In this document: positions 23,244-32,538 of the stretch, piece by piece
Numbering within the stretch: the stretch's first letter is position 1
Layout: each line of letters opens with the position of its first letter
DNA from: JAJYKC01 sp035545735
Lineage (GTDB): Bacteria; Acidobacteriota; Terriglobia; Bryobacterales; Bryobacteraceae
Direction of reading: 5' to 3'
NCBI GenBank assembly: GCA_035545735.1
Contig: DASZXS010000054.1
Location: forward strand, 62,001 to 126,000
DNA length: 64,000 bases
The notes under the pieces: generated by a model
Seen by the model: the letters and a program-made list of their open reading frames with translations, nothing else
What the model was told of the DNA's origin: nothing
The model's database searches: none
Program-made: the position numbers and the translations under genes

Positions 23244-24279
23244 AGACCTCCCGTGTCTTTTTCGCCGTTTTGTCCCAGGAAAATTCGGCGGCGCGCTCCA
23301 AGGCCTTGGTTTTCATCGCGCTGCGCCACTCCGGATCCATCGCGGCGTGAACCATGGCTTCCACCCACACTTTAGGATCAGTGGCGTCTAACCGCAGCGC
23401 GGCGTCGCCGGCGACTTCATGGATCGCCGGATCGCTGGAAGTGATCACGGGAACGCCGCACTTCATCGCTTCCAACACCGGTAGCCCGAAGCCCTCATAC
23501 AAAGAGGGGTAGACGCTGGCTATCGCCCCCGAGTACAACTCTGGCAGCGCGCTCTCTTCCACGGGCCCCAGGACGTGGAGGCCCGCTTCGGGTTCCACGC
23601 CGGCAAAATCGTCGCGAATACGTCCCGCCAGCACAAGGTCCGCGCCGGTTTCGAGCCGCGCGGCCCGCCACGCTTCGAGCAGCATCCCCAGATTTTTCCG
23701 CGGCTCCAGGGTACCGACATACAAGAAGTAAGGCTCGCGCGGCGCGGATGGAGGAACCGGGCGGAAACCCTCGCTGACCCCGAGAGGGATCGCCACGATT
23801 CGGGTGGCCTGTATCCTGAATTTCTCCATGGCGGCTTTCCGGATGGCTTCGCTGTGGGTGACGATCATGGTCGCGCGGCCGAGGCGGATCAGCACCGGAG
23901 TCCGCCGGCGAATCCGGTCGGCATCCGCATGCCAGGCCGGATCGAGCCAGGGAGATAAGTCGTGCAGCGTCATGACACTGGGGCGCACGGGCAAATAGGG
24001 CACGGCGAAGTCGGTGCCATGAAAAACGTCAATGGAGAGGCGCGAGATTACGCCCTGCAGCCCCCACAGCCACCAGCGGCGCTCCAGCAGATTGGCTGGC
24101 CCGCGGCTGCATTTCAAATTGGAGCATTGGGGAGCGGGATGTTCATAGCGCTGATCGGAAACCAGCCAGAACTCGTCTTCCGGGAAATCACGCGCCAGGG
24201 CGCGGCTCAACTCGGCCGTGTAACGGGCCACTCCGCCAGTGGGAACACTTAAGGGTGTAGCGTCAATCGCGAGTCTCAC
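23206..24279 (-). CDS. Glycosyltransferase family 4
   Basis: A 357-residue GT4 enzyme, first gene of the minus-strand polysaccharide operon. The start is GTG (GTGAGACTC) at 24279; translation begins RLAIDATPLSVPTGGVARYT, with the GG-containing acceptor loop. The donor domain contains YFLYVGTLEPRKNLGMLLEA (about 180-199) and the E-x7-E motif in PSLYEGFGLPVLEAMKCGVP (about 258-277). It is most like the wbdA/mtfB group of mannosyltransferases, but the sugar cannot be assigned. The promoter should lie in the 89-bp gap shared with the divergent aminotransferase gene. Confidence 0.9.
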   Translation of the reverse strand: MRLAIDATPLSVPTGGVARYTAELSRALARDFPEDEFWLVSDQRYEHPAPQCSNLKCSRGPANLLERRWWLWGLQGVISRLSIDVFHGTDFAVPYLPVRPSVMTLHDLSPWLDPAWHADADRIRRRTPVLIRLGRATMIVTHSEAIRKAAMEKFRIQATRIVAIPLGVSEGFRPVPPSAPREPYFLYVGTLEPRKNLGMLLEAWRAARLETGADLVLAGRIRDDFAGVEPEAGLHVLGPVEESALPELYSGAIASVYPSLYEGFGLPVLEAMKCGVPVITSSDPAIHEVAGDAALRLDATDPKVWVEAMVHAAMDPEWRSAMKTKALERAAEFSWDKTAKKTREVYVEAANRFRRKR

Positions 24280-24368
24280 TGTTGTACCGCGCCATTTCCT
24301 TTCGCGGCACCGTTGTCCGCACCTATCGATGATACGATCTTGAAGTAGCCACTCAAACTTTCCCCGTC

Positions 24369-25682
24369 GTGACTAAAAACGAGATCGTCCTAGCCAACAA
24401 GAATTTCCTTTTCCCATCGGTTTTCCATTACTACAAAGAGCCGCTGGTCATCACGCGCGCCAAGGATCAGTATGTTTGGGACGCCGATGGAAACCAGTTT
24501 CTCGATTTTTTTGGCGGGATCGTGACGGTAAGCGTCGGGCATTGCAACGACGAAGTGAACCGGAAGCTTCACAAGCAGATCGATACGCTACAGCACGTCT
24601 CCACGGTTTTCGCGAATGAGCCGCAGGCCGCTTTGGCCGCAAAAATCGCCTCCATCAGCCCTCACGGCGCGCTGACAAAATCGTTCTTCACCAACAGTGG
24701 TTCGGAAGCCAACGAAGCGGCCATCCTCACTGCCCGCTGCTACACCGGCTCCTCCGACATCGTGGCGCTGCGGCATAGCTACCACGGGCGCTCCGCCTTG
24801 ACCATGGCGCTCACCGGGCACGCAAGCTGGCGCTTGGGACCGTCTCAGCCAGGCATCACCCACGCGCCCAACGCCTACTGCTACCGGTGCCCCTTCGGTC
24901 TCGAATATCCGTCCTGCGAGTTGAAATGCGCCCAGGATGTGGAAGACGTGATCCGGACAACCACTTCGGGGCGCATCGCCGGCATGATTGCCGAGCCGAT
25001 TCAAGGTGTTGGGGGGTTCATTACCCCGCCGAAAGAGTATTTTGGGATTGTCGCCGGAATTGTGCGCAAGTACGGCGGCGTCTTTATCAGCGACGAAGTA
25101 CAGACCGCCTGGGGACGAACCGGCGGCAAGTGGTTCGGTATCGAACATTGGGATGTGACTCCGGACATCATCACGTCCGCCAAAGGCCTCGCGAACGGCT
25201 CGCCCATTGGCTTAACCGTAGCGCGGCCGGAAATCGCCGATTCGCTCAAGGGCGCGACGATTTCTACTTTCGGCGGCAATCCCGTCACGACAACGGCGGC
25301 GAAGGCGGTGCTCGATTTCATCGAAGAGCGCCGGCTCATGGACAATGCGGCGGAAGTAGGCGCCTACTTGCGCGGCAGGCTGCTCGCTTTGAAAGAAAAG
25401 TACCCCGTGATCGGAGATGTGCGCGGCATGGGTCTGCTGCAGGCGCTCGAATTGGTGGAAGACCCAAAGTCGAAGAAACCCGCGGTGGATCTCACGCTGG
25501 CGTTGCTCGAATCGTCCCGCGACCAGCGGATTCTAATCGGGCGCGGCGGGTTGAGCGGAAACGTAATCCGTTTATCTCCACCGTTAAACATCGGAAAGCC
25601 GGATGTGGATGAGTTTGCCGTCCGTCTGGACAAGTCCCTGGCCCAAGCAACGGCGCGGCCGCAGGCGGCCGTGGGAGTTTAG
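24369..25682 (+). CDS. Class III PLP-dependent aminotransferase (AGXT2-like)
   Basis: A 437-residue fold-type I aminotransferase. FTNSGSEANEAAILTAR (about 104-120) binds the PLP phosphate, SDEVQTAWGRTGGKWFGIEH (about 240-260) carries the cofactor-pairing Asp, and ITSAKGLANGSPIG supplies the Schiff-base Lys at about residue 270. The overall pattern, including the CPFGLEYPSCELKCA insertion, resembles alanine-glyoxylate or beta-alanine/aminobutyrate aminotransferases. Candidate reactions are transamination of beta-alanine, beta-aminoisobutyrate or glyoxylate. The start is GTG; no better start precedes the conserved N-terminus. A zinc-ribbon protein follows 3 bp later. Confidence 0.88.
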   Translation: MTKNEIVLANKNFLFPSVFHYYKEPLVITRAKDQYVWDADGNQFLDFFGGIVTVSVGHCNDEVNRKLHKQIDTLQHVSTVFANEPQAALAAKIASISPHGALTKSFFTNSGSEANEAAILTARCYTGSSDIVALRHSYHGRSALTMALTGHASWRLGPSQPGITHAPNAYCYRCPFGLEYPSCELKCAQDVEDVIRTTTSGRIAGMIAEPIQGVGGFITPPKEYFGIVAGIVRKYGGVFISDEVQTAWGRTGGKWFGIEHWDVTPDIITSAKGLANGSPIGLTVARPEIADSLKGATISTFGGNPVTTTAAKAVLDFIEERRLMDNAAEVGAYLRGRLLALKEKYPVIGDVRGMGLLQALELVEDPKSKKPAVDLTLALLESSRDQRILIGRGGLSGNVIRLSPPLNIGKPDVDEFAVRLDKSLAQATARPQAAVGV

Positions 25683-25685
25683 AAA

Positions 25686-25958
25686 ATGGATGAACGCGCG
25701 TTTTATAAAGAGTCGCAGACAACCAAGCCGGCCCGGTTGAACTGCCCTTACTGCCGTGCGGAGGAAATCTACGATTTGCGCTGGCTGGTGCGCACGAAAA
25801 TTCCTCGCCTCCCGGGGAACGCCGATGAACGCGACCGCGCCAAGTTCGCCAAGGCGGCGAGTTACATGGTGCTGCTCGACGACAAAGCGGACTGCAAGAA
25901 TATGCGCTGCCGGAAGCGCTTTGATATCTCGGGGATTAAAACCACGGCATTTCTTTAA
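25686..25958 (+). CDS. Small zinc-ribbon protein
   Basis: A 90-residue protein with two cysteine pairs, CPYC at about residues 20-23 and CKNMRC at about 74-79, forming a probable treble-clef or zinc-ribbon site. The middle is charged and helical. I recognise no named family. The ATG lies 3 bp after the aminotransferase stop, so the two genes are co-translated; a link to that enzyme is only suggested by position. Confidence 0.65.
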   Translation: MDERAFYKESQTTKPARLNCPYCRAEEIYDLRWLVRTKIPRLPGNADERDRAKFAKAASYMVLLDDKADCKNMRCRKRFDISGIKTTAFL

Positions 25959-26106
25959 CCCATAGCGCTCCGGGCGCACGGGATTGGTGGTTCCTTTGCA
26001 CCGTTCCGGCTGCTTCCGCTCGTTCATCCCCTCCTCCAACCCAATATTTCCAAGCAGTTAGAAACGGCCACCCGCCTGCTCTGAAAGGAGGCAGTTGGAG
26101 GTGGTT

Positions 26107-26676
26107 ATGGAAACGGGATTCTTGAAACGGATGAAAACGGTGGGGATACCCGCCGCTCTGGCAATCGCCATGACGGCGTTTACGCCGGCTGCGGCACTTG
26201 CCGCAAATCATGGGGGCCGCGGCGGCTTCGAGGGTCGTCCCGCCGCATCACATTTCAACGGTGGCCGAGGCTTCGCCGCGCGGCCGGTCGCGCCTCAATT
26301 CAACCGCGGGCGCGCTTATGTCCGGCCAGCCGCGCCGGTGTATCGGGGAGGCTACGGACGCCCCGTATATGTTGGCCCGAGATACCGTCCGGGATTCAGC
26401 TTCGGTGTGGGCGTAGGAGTCTATCCGGCGTACGGATACCCGGTCCCGGCCTATGGGTATGCGGTCGCGCCGCCAGCCTGCAACCCCGCCGGGTTCTATG
26501 ACCAGGCGGGCAACTGGCAATACTATCAAGGTTGCGTCCCGCCGCCCCCGAATGCCAACCAGGCTTACGATGCCGGCGGACCACCGCCCAACGGCGATCC
26601 GAACGCCGGCGGACCCCCACCCGACGGTTACCAGGACTACGATAATGGTGGGCCGGAGGCGCCTCCGCAACAGTAG
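26107..26676 (+). CDS. Secreted Gly/Pro/Tyr-rich low-complexity protein
   Basis: A 189-residue protein with a signal peptide (about residues 1-35, ending ALAAN) and a low-complexity body: GGRGGFEGRP-like repeats, a PVYRGGYGRPVYVGPRYRPG segment with alternating Tyr/Pro/Gly, then YPAYGYPVPAYGYAVAPP. The sequence QAGNWQYYQGCVPPPPN followed by GGPPP repeats forms the tail. Such proteins are common in proteobacteria and acidobacteria as surface or outer-membrane-associated proteins of unknown function. An in-frame TTG at 26095 and GTG at 26101 exist, but ATG 26107 follows GGAG and gives a compact signal peptide. A strong hairpin terminator follows. Confidence 0.75.
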   Translation: METGFLKRMKTVGIPAALAIAMTAFTPAAALAANHGGRGGFEGRPAASHFNGGRGFAARPVAPQFNRGRAYVRPAAPVYRGGYGRPVYVGPRYRPGFSFGVGVGVYPAYGYPVPAYGYAVAPPACNPAGFYDQAGNWQYYQGCVPPPPNANQAYDAGGPPPNGDPNAGGPPPDGYQDYDNGGPEAPPQQ

Positions 26677-26702
26677 TTCATCCGCACCAACAGGCGCATC
26701 CC

Positions 26703-26733
26703 GGGCCGGCGGGCAACCGCCGGCCCTTATTCT
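26703..26733 (+). terminator. Intrinsic terminator, 10-bp stem with GCAA loop
   Basis: GGGCCGGCGG (26703-26712) pairs perfectly with CCGCCGGCCC (26717-26726) around a GCAA tetraloop, followed by TTATTCT. It ends the plus-strand Gly/Pro/Tyr-rich gene. The hairpin also lies 5 bases past the stop of the convergent permease gene, which could use it without a U-run. Confidence 0.75.
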
Positions 26734-29350
26734 ATTCGCTTCGCAGGGCAACCACTGGATCGACTCGCGACGCGCGACGCGCCGGAGACAGACACGCGAG
26801 CGCCGCCACGCCAAGAAGAATCAGTGACGCTACGGCGATCGTCGGGATGAGATCAGGCCGGAAGCCATAGAGCAGAGCGTTCAGGAAACGCGAAGCCGCT
26901 ATGGACAGTCCCCAGCCGATGGCGAGACCGGTGGCCGTCAACACCAGGCCGCGTTTACCAAAGGTGAACAGTATCTCGCGCGAAGTTGCGCCTAATGCCA
27001 TGCGCACACCGATTTCGCCGGTGCGCTGCGTGACCGCATAGGAGAGCACGCCGTACAGCCCGACCGACGCCAGCAGCAGAGCGAGCAAAGCGAACGCGCT
27101 CATGAGCGCGGTGCTCTGCGTGGGTGTACTCAACTGGCGGGCGAACATGTCTTCGAGACTCTGCACGCGCCACATGGGCTGATTCTTATCGATGGACCAG
27201 AGCGCCTGACGGATGGCGGGGACAATCGACGCCGGCTCGACTGCGGTCCGAACCGCGATGCCGCTTGGAGGGAGCATGAGCTGGTCGCTGCCTTGCTCAT
27301 GCAGGCTGTAGACGGCGGGACGTTCAGCTTCCTCCATTCCCACTTCATGAATCTCTTTCACGACGCCTACGATCCGGTACCAATATCCCTGGTCGCCGAC
27401 ATTGCCGAACTTGAATCGCGCGCCGATCGCGGAGCGCCCGGCAAAGTTGCGATTCGCAAAGGTTTCGTTGACGATCGCCACCTGCGCGTCCGAACGGCGA
27501 TCCGATTCCTCAAAGAATCGGCCCTCGCGCAGACGCGCGCCGATGGTCGGGAAGTAATCGCGAGTCACGAACCGGATGAGCGCGACCTGGTCGCGGATCC
27601 GTTCCCGCGGCTGGCCGGCGATCCAATAGAAGGTCGCGGAAGCGTCGTTTAGCTTCAGTGGGAGTTGTGAGGTTGCTCCCGCGTTGATCACACCGGGAAT
27701 CCCACGGATTTTTTCCAATAGGGCGGTGAGGAACGCGTCGCGCCGCCCGAACTCCTGGTAGCGGAACAGCGGGGTCTCAAAGGTCAGCAGCTTTTCCTGC
27801 CGCACGCCGAGATCCGTATTCCGGAGATGCCGGAAGGTCTGCAGCAGCAGGCCGCCACAGGTCAGTAGCGACACCGCGAGGGCCGTTTCGGTCACGATGA
27901 GCGAATGCTGGAACCAGTAGCTGCGAGCGCCCCCGGCGCCACGTCCGCCTTCGCGCAGCCCGCTCTGCGGGCCGGTCCGTGAGGCTCGCCACGCAGGCAC
28001 AAGTCCGAAGGCAAGTGCGGCTGCAAAGGCCGCGGCCGCCGAAAACGCAAGCACACGCCAATCCAGTGTGAGCCGCGCCGGGCCCATGGTTTCCGGAACA
28101 AGCCCGGCAAGAAATCTCATCACGGGCACGGCGAGCGCAAGTCCGGCAAAGGCGCCGAGTCCGGCGAGAAGGAGGCTTTCGGTGAGGAGTTGCGCGGCCA
28201 ATCTTCCACGGCCCGCCCCAAGCGCTACACGAACCGCCACCTCCCGGCTACGCGCCAACCCCCGAGACAGCAGCAGATTCGCCAGGTTGACGCAGGCGAT
28301 CAGGAGCAGCGCCGCCGACGCAGCCAGCAGGACAACCAGCGCGGTTTGCGTCTTGCCCGCTAAGTCTTCGCGCAGCCATGTCACGACGGTCCGGTGCGGT
28401 CGAGGGAAAGCCTTCGCGGTAATTTGCAGGCTCAGAGCGGCCATCGATTGCTCCGCCTGTTCCCGGGTCACGCGGGCCTTCAGCCGCGCAACCACCTGTA
28501 AGTCATGCCACCCGAAGGCCGTCCGCATCCAGGCGGGAAAGGACGCGGGTATCCAGAGGTCGATATCGCGCGCGGGCAGAAAGTAGAAATCGCGGGGCAT
28601 GACGCCGATCACTTCATACGGTGTATCGTTCACATCGATCTTCCGGCCCAACATGTCGGGCGACCCACCGTAGCGGCGCATCCACAACCCGTAGCTGATC
28701 ACGGCCACCCTCGCACCGTTCCGATCCTCTTCCTCGTGAAAGACACGCCCGATCAGCGGTCTTACCCCCAGCACGCTCCAGAGATTGCCCGTCGCCTTGC
28801 GCGCCGGGACCTGTTCGGGAGCGGCATCGCCGGATAGCGTGGCGTCCGTGGGCTGGGTGCCTGCGATGTCGGTGAAGACGGTGTTGAAACGCCGCCACTC
28901 ATACCATTCGGCGGGCGCGGGGGCGGACCTGGTCCGGTCGTCGGTTTTGCTCAAGTCGTCCCAGACCATGACGAGCTGGTCAGCGTTCGCGTATGGCAGA
29001 GGACGGATCAGGATCGTGTCGAAGGCGCTGAACATGGCGGTGAGGCCGCCGATACCGAGCGCCAGCGTGGCAATCGCGACGGCCGCGAAGCCCGGATTAC
29101 GGCATAGGTTTCTCCAGGCATAGCGGATGTCCCGTACGAACGTTTCCGCCCAGTGTGTGAGACGGACGTCCCGGCATTCTTCCTTGACCTGCTCGACTGC
29201 GCCAAATTCCAGGCGGACGCGGCGGCGCGCGTCTTCTTCGCTGAGGCCGGAGCGCACCATGCCGGCAACTCTTTCTTCGATATGGAAGCTCAGTTCCTTG
29301 TCGAGGTTGGCTTCCCGATCGTTACGTCGCAACCATCGCCGCAAGATCAT
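26732..29350 (-). CDS. ADOP-type (acidobacterial duplicated orphan permease) FtsX-like ABC permease
   Basis: An 872-residue protein of the MacB/FtsX permease superfamily. An N-terminal cytoplasmic helical region (about 1-70, DKELSFHIEERVAGMVRSGL) is typical of ADOP proteins. The first membrane helix at about 87-110 precedes a large MacB-type periplasmic domain (about 110-290), then three helices, a second FtsX-like repeat with another periplasmic domain, and three C-terminal helices (VGLYGVLSYAVTQRTGEIGV). Such permeases lack their own ATPase, and none is encoded nearby. They are thought to mediate export or mechanotransmission at the inner membrane; the substrate is unknown. The ATG overlaps the PadR stop as ATGA, making a two-gene operon. 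Confidence 0.9.
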   Translation of the reverse strand: MILRRWLRRNDREANLDKELSFHIEERVAGMVRSGLSEEDARRRVRLEFGAVEQVKEECRDVRLTHWAETFVRDIRYAWRNLCRNPGFAAVAIATLALGIGGLTAMFSAFDTILIRPLPYANADQLVMVWDDLSKTDDRTRSAPAPAEWYEWRRFNTVFTDIAGTQPTDATLSGDAAPEQVPARKATGNLWSVLGVRPLIGRVFHEEEDRNGARVAVISYGLWMRRYGGSPDMLGRKIDVNDTPYEVIGVMPRDFYFLPARDIDLWIPASFPAWMRTAFGWHDLQVVARLKARVTREQAEQSMAALSLQITAKAFPRPHRTVVTWLREDLAGKTQTALVVLLAASAALLLIACVNLANLLLSRGLARSREVAVRVALGAGRGRLAAQLLTESLLLAGLGAFAGLALAVPVMRFLAGLVPETMGPARLTLDWRVLAFSAAAAFAAALAFGLVPAWRASRTGPQSGLREGGRGAGGARSYWFQHSLIVTETALAVSLLTCGGLLLQTFRHLRNTDLGVRQEKLLTFETPLFRYQEFGRRDAFLTALLEKIRGIPGVINAGATSQLPLKLNDASATFYWIAGQPRERIRDQVALIRFVTRDYFPTIGARLREGRFFEESDRRSDAQVAIVNETFANRNFAGRSAIGARFKFGNVGDQGYWYRIVGVVKEIHEVGMEEAERPAVYSLHEQGSDQLMLPPSGIAVRTAVEPASIVPAIRQALWSIDKNQPMWRVQSLEDMFARQLSTPTQSTALMSAFALLALLLASVGLYGVLSYAVTQRTGEIGVRMALGATSREILFTFGKRGLVLTATGLAIGWGLSIAASRFLNALLYGFRPDLIPTIAVASLILLGVAALACLSPARRASRVDPVVALRSE

Positions 29351-29691
29351 CGCGGGGTCTCCGCCATGGCCAGAATCAGACCGACGGTCTCAGAAAGCCG
29401 CTGCCAGCGCGCTGACCCGGCTTCGAGATACGCCCTCCCCTTGCTCGTAAGCCGGTAGAACTTCGCATCGCGCCCGGTCTCGGTTTGCCGCCACTCCGCC
29501 ACCAGGAGTTTCCGATTCTCCAGACGGTGCAGCGCAGGATAAAGAGAACCTCCCGGAACCTGAACCACGTCGCGTGAAATCTGCTGGAGCCGCTGCGCGA
29601 TCGCATAACCGTGCACAGGGCCGAGCGCGACGGTTTTGAGGATCAGAAGGTCGAGCGTGCCCTGGGGAAGATCGGATTTTGGCGACGCCAT
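29347..29691 (-). CDS. PadR-family transcriptional regulator
   Basis: A 114-residue winged-helix repressor. The N-terminal DNA-binding domain reads LPQGTLDLLILKTVALGPVH, followed by GYAIAQRLQQ and the wing VPGGSLYPALHRLENRKLL, the standard PadR signature; the C-terminal dimerisation helix is about residues 85-110. It normally represses its own operon until a ligand or stress relieves it. The in-frame ATGs at 29697 and 29721 are possible starts, but ATG 29691 (MASPKSDL) best fits the family length and the upstream AAGG. A 20-bp inverted repeat spans its promoter. It is coupled with the ADOP permease gene. Confidence 0.88.
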   Translation of the reverse strand: MASPKSDLPQGTLDLLILKTVALGPVHGYAIAQRLQQISRDVVQVPGGSLYPALHRLENRKLLVAEWRQTETGRDAKFYRLTSKGRAYLEAGSARWQRLSETVGLILAMAETPR

Positions 29692-29700
29692 GCCCATATA

Positions 29701-29748
29701 CCTTGTACTTCTACCGATCATACTCCGTTGATCAGTAGAAGTGCAAGG
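29701..29748 (-). promoter_or_regulatory. PadR operator: 20-bp inverted repeat over the promoter
   Basis: The arms CCTTGTACTTCTACCGATCA (29701-29720) and TGATCAGTAGAAGTGCAAGG (29729-29748) match in 18 of 20 positions around an 8-base spacer. On the minus strand a promoter sits inside it: TTGCAC at 29746-29741 and TATGAT at 29722-29717, spacer 18. Transcription would start near 29710, about 19 bases before the padR ATG. Binding of PadR here would block its own operon. Confidence 0.75.
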
Positions 29749-29779
29749 TGTCGAGCCGCCCGCCCGCGCGGCGTATTCT

Positions 29780-31183
29780 TTAGGGCGCGGCGAGCACGGC
29801 GTGGGAAACGGGATCGGTGAATAACACCCGGAGATGGCGGTCCGCCGCGCGCCGCCAGTCCATTCCCGTAAATAGATAGAAATCGCCGCTATCGAGTTGA
29901 TCTCGCGACATCGGCTGCATCCATCCCAGATCCCGCTTGATGCGGTAGAAATTCACGCAGGTCTCATATTCAAAGCTGCCGGCGACGCGGATGATTTTTC
30001 CAGCGGGCCTGTTCTTCTCGAGCGTGGCCAGCATTGGCTTCAGCTCGCGGCAGAAATCCCACTCGGCAAAAAACGTCAGGCGAAACGCCCCCACGAAAAG
30101 CACAAGCATCGCCGATGCGCAAACGCCGAGCAGAGCGCCCATCCACTTTCCGGTTCGCTCCTGTCCGAGCCCCCATTCGATGGCGGAAATCAACTGCGCC
30201 AGAAACAGAAGAATTAGATAGAGCCCGGTCCTGCCGGCGGGATAGGGAAGCTGGAACCAATGATGCGCCGCAATCAATCCGGCCGCGGTCATCCAAAGTC
30301 CCGCGCCCGAAATCAGCAGCGTCCACACGGGCGCGCTCCACATGGTGAAGCGCACGGAAATGGCCTGCTTCAGGGCGGCGGCAGACGCTGCCAACAGGGC
30401 GCCGGCCAGCGAGAGAAGCGCCCACAGGGGGACCGCGCGGCTCGTCGAGAGAGCGGCAAGCCCTCGCAGGGTATCGAACAGCGCCGGCAAGCCGTAATAA
30501 AAGTTGCCGCGGGCGGCGTGCGAGAAAGGCAGCACCATCAGCAGGAACGCCGGTATAATAACCGCGGCGAGGTAACGCTGAATCGGCAGCCATCCGCCGG
30601 GCCGCCGAAAAGCGACCACGCCGGCGGCAAGAATCATCAGCGCCAGCGCCGGGAATACCATAGTGAGATTGGCGGCGATGCTCGCGCTGAGCCATAGCCC
30701 CGAGCGCGTCAACCGTCGTCCTCCGCCTGGATCCCGTTCGCCGGCGCAAAACCGGGCAAACTCGTAGAAGGCGAGCAGCAGAAACGCCAGCGCCATTCCA
30801 TAACCGCGCGCGGCGACCAGAAAATCCAGCACCAGGGGATTCAGCGAAAGCACGGCCACTCCGAGCAACAGCCGCCATGTATCGCCCGAAAGCCAGCGGC
30901 AAAAACGGTAGACCACCGAAAAGTAGAGCAGCCCGGCGAGCAGGGCAGGCAGACGCAAGGCGATTGCCGATACGCCGAACACTGCGATCGAAATCCGGGC
31001 CAGATAGGTATACAAAACGTGATGGCAGGCGTCGTAGGTGGTGAAAACCAGCGACGGCGGCCCGTTCATCAGCTTCAGATAGGCAAACGCTTCGTCCACC
31101 GTGATGGCCTGCGTCACGGCCCGGTACACACAGACGGCGAAAAGAATCGACAGCAGCGCCAGCGCGGCGCGGCGATAACGCAT
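29780..31183 (-). CDS. GT-C family membrane glycosyltransferase (dolichyl-phosphate-mannose transferase-like)
   Basis: A 467-residue protein with about 10 membrane segments. The first extracytoplasmic loop carries ITVDEAFAYLKLMNGPPSL; the acidic residues (Asp-Glu) in this loop are the catalytic hallmark of GT-C enzymes that use lipid-phosphate sugars. FLVAARGYGMALAFLLLAFY is also typical. It would transfer a sugar from a polyprenyl-phosphate donor to lipid, protein or glycan on the outer face of the inner membrane. The donor is not readable. It is a single-gene unit: padR downstream has its own promoter, and gdhA is divergent. Confidence 0.78.
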   Translation of the reverse strand: MRYRRAALALLSILFAVCVYRAVTQAITVDEAFAYLKLMNGPPSLVFTTYDACHHVLYTYLARISIAVFGVSAIALRLPALLAGLLYFSVVYRFCRWLSGDTWRLLLGVAVLSLNPLVLDFLVAARGYGMALAFLLLAFYEFARFCAGERDPGGGRRLTRSGLWLSASIAANLTMVFPALALMILAAGVVAFRRPGGWLPIQRYLAAVIIPAFLLMVLPFSHAARGNFYYGLPALFDTLRGLAALSTSRAVPLWALLSLAGALLAASAAALKQAISVRFTMWSAPVWTLLISGAGLWMTAAGLIAAHHWFQLPYPAGRTGLYLILLFLAQLISAIEWGLGQERTGKWMGALLGVCASAMLVLFVGAFRLTFFAEWDFCRELKPMLATLEKNRPAGKIIRVAGSFEYETCVNFYRIKRDLGWMQPMSRDQLDSGDFYLFTGMDWRRAADRHLRVLFTDPVSHAVLAAP

Positions 31184-31257
31184 GACAGAAACTCTTCATT
31201 CTATCGGGCCGGGCTGCATGCGCGGATTACAATGAATCTGGAGGCAGCGGCAGCGCT

Positions 31258-32538
31258 ATGATCCAGCAAGCGATACCACCCGCGGTTGTCGTCGATGAGT
31301 TTAATCCATGGCTCTCCGCCGCCACGCGGTTCGACGAAGCGGCGCGGCGGCTGAATCTGGATGAGGGAATTCAAAAAGTGCTGCGGTCGCCCGCAACCGA
31401 GGTGACGGTAAACATTCCCGTAATGCTCGACGACGGAAGAATCGAAGTGTTCACGGGATATCGCGTACAGCACTCGATCGCCCGCGGTCCGGCCAAAGGA
31501 GGCATCCGGTATGCCCCCGATGTGACGCTCGATGAAATCCGCGCCTTGGCTTCGTGGATGACCTGGAAGTGCGCGGTGGTGAACATTCCTTTCGGCGGGG
31601 CCAAAGGCGGCGTCATCTGCCAGCCGTCTCTCCTGTCGGATGGCGAATTGGAGCGCATTACGCGCCGGTACACGGCCGAAATCATCCAGTTCATCGGTCC
31701 CGAGCGCGATGTTCCCGCTCCGGATATGAACACGAACCAGCAGACCATGGCGTGGATCATGGACACCTATTCCATGCACATGCGCTATACGGCCACCGCT
31801 GTTGTAACCGGCAAGCCCCTGGATTTGGGCGGATCGCTTGGACGCACGGAAGCGACGGGCCGCGGCTGCATGATTGTGGCGAAGGAGGCATTAAAGAAGT
31901 TCGGACTGGAACCCGCCTCCACCCGAGTGGTGATTCAAGGGTTTGGAAACGTGGGCGGCATGGCCGCGCGGCTCATGGCGCGCGCCGGCTTCAAGATCAT
32001 TTCGATCATCGAATACGACGGCGCGGTTTTTAATCCGCACGGTCTGGATATTGAGGCGCTCGCGAAACACCGCGCGGAGACCGGCTCCATCACCGGCTTC
32101 CCCGAAGCGGAAGATATCGACCGCGATTCCGCGATGTTTATCGATTGCGATCTTCTGCTGCCGGCCGCGAAGGAGAACGTCATCACCACCGCGAACGCGG
32201 ACCGCATCCGGGCGAAAATTCTGTGCGAGGGGGCCAACGGACCCACCACCTCGGGCGCCGACCAAATTTTGGCCGACAAGAAGATTTTCGTTGTGCCGGA
32301 CATTCTGGCCAACGCCGGCGGCGTTACCGTTTCTTACTTTGAATGGGTGCAGGACCGGCAAGGCTATTTCTGGAATGAAAAACTGGTGAACGAGCGCCTG
32401 GAAGAGATCATGATCAACAGCTTCGACGCCGTAGTCGATTACGCCGGAAAGCACGGAGTGCATAACCGCACGGCCGCCTATATGCTGGCGCTCGATCGTG
32501 TTGCGTTCGCCATTAAACTGCGCGGGCTATACGCTTGA
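31258..32538 (+). CDS. gdhA: Glutamate dehydrogenase
   Basis: A 426-residue Glu/Leu/Phe/Val-dehydrogenase family enzyme that interconverts glutamate and 2-oxoglutarate plus ammonia. Substrate-binding lysines are in ARGPAKGGIRYAP (about 76-88) and MTWKCAVVNIPFGGAKGG (about 101-118), with the catalytic Asp in PDMNTNQQTMAWI. The NAD(P)-binding Rossmann motif GFGNVGGMAAR is at about residues 225-235. Length of about 425 residues matches the hexameric catabolic-type enzymes. Its TGA overlaps the TTG start of mutS, so it leads a three-gene coupled operon gdhA-mutS-anmK. Confidence 0.95.
   Translation: MIQQAIPPAVVVDEFNPWLSAATRFDEAARRLNLDEGIQKVLRSPATEVTVNIPVMLDDGRIEVFTGYRVQHSIARGPAKGGIRYAPDVTLDEIRALASWMTWKCAVVNIPFGGAKGGVICQPSLLSDGELERITRRYTAEIIQFIGPERDVPAPDMNTNQQTMAWIMDTYSMHMRYTATAVVTGKPLDLGGSLGRTEATGRGCMIVAKEALKKFGLEPASTRVVIQGFGNVGGMAARLMARAGFKIISIIEYDGAVFNPHGLDIEALAKHRAETGSITGFPEAEDIDRDSAMFIDCDLLLPAAKENVITTANADRIRAKILCEGANGPTTSGADQILADKKIFVVPDILANAGGVTVSYFEWVQDRQGYFWNEKLVNERLEEIMINSFDAVVDYAGKHGVHNRTAAYMLALDRVAFAIKLRGLYA

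Noticed and set aside
26732..29350. ADOP permease as a MacB-type exporter with ATPase
   Set aside because: No Walker A, signature or Walker B motif is present in the protein or in neighbouring genes; it is the permease part only.
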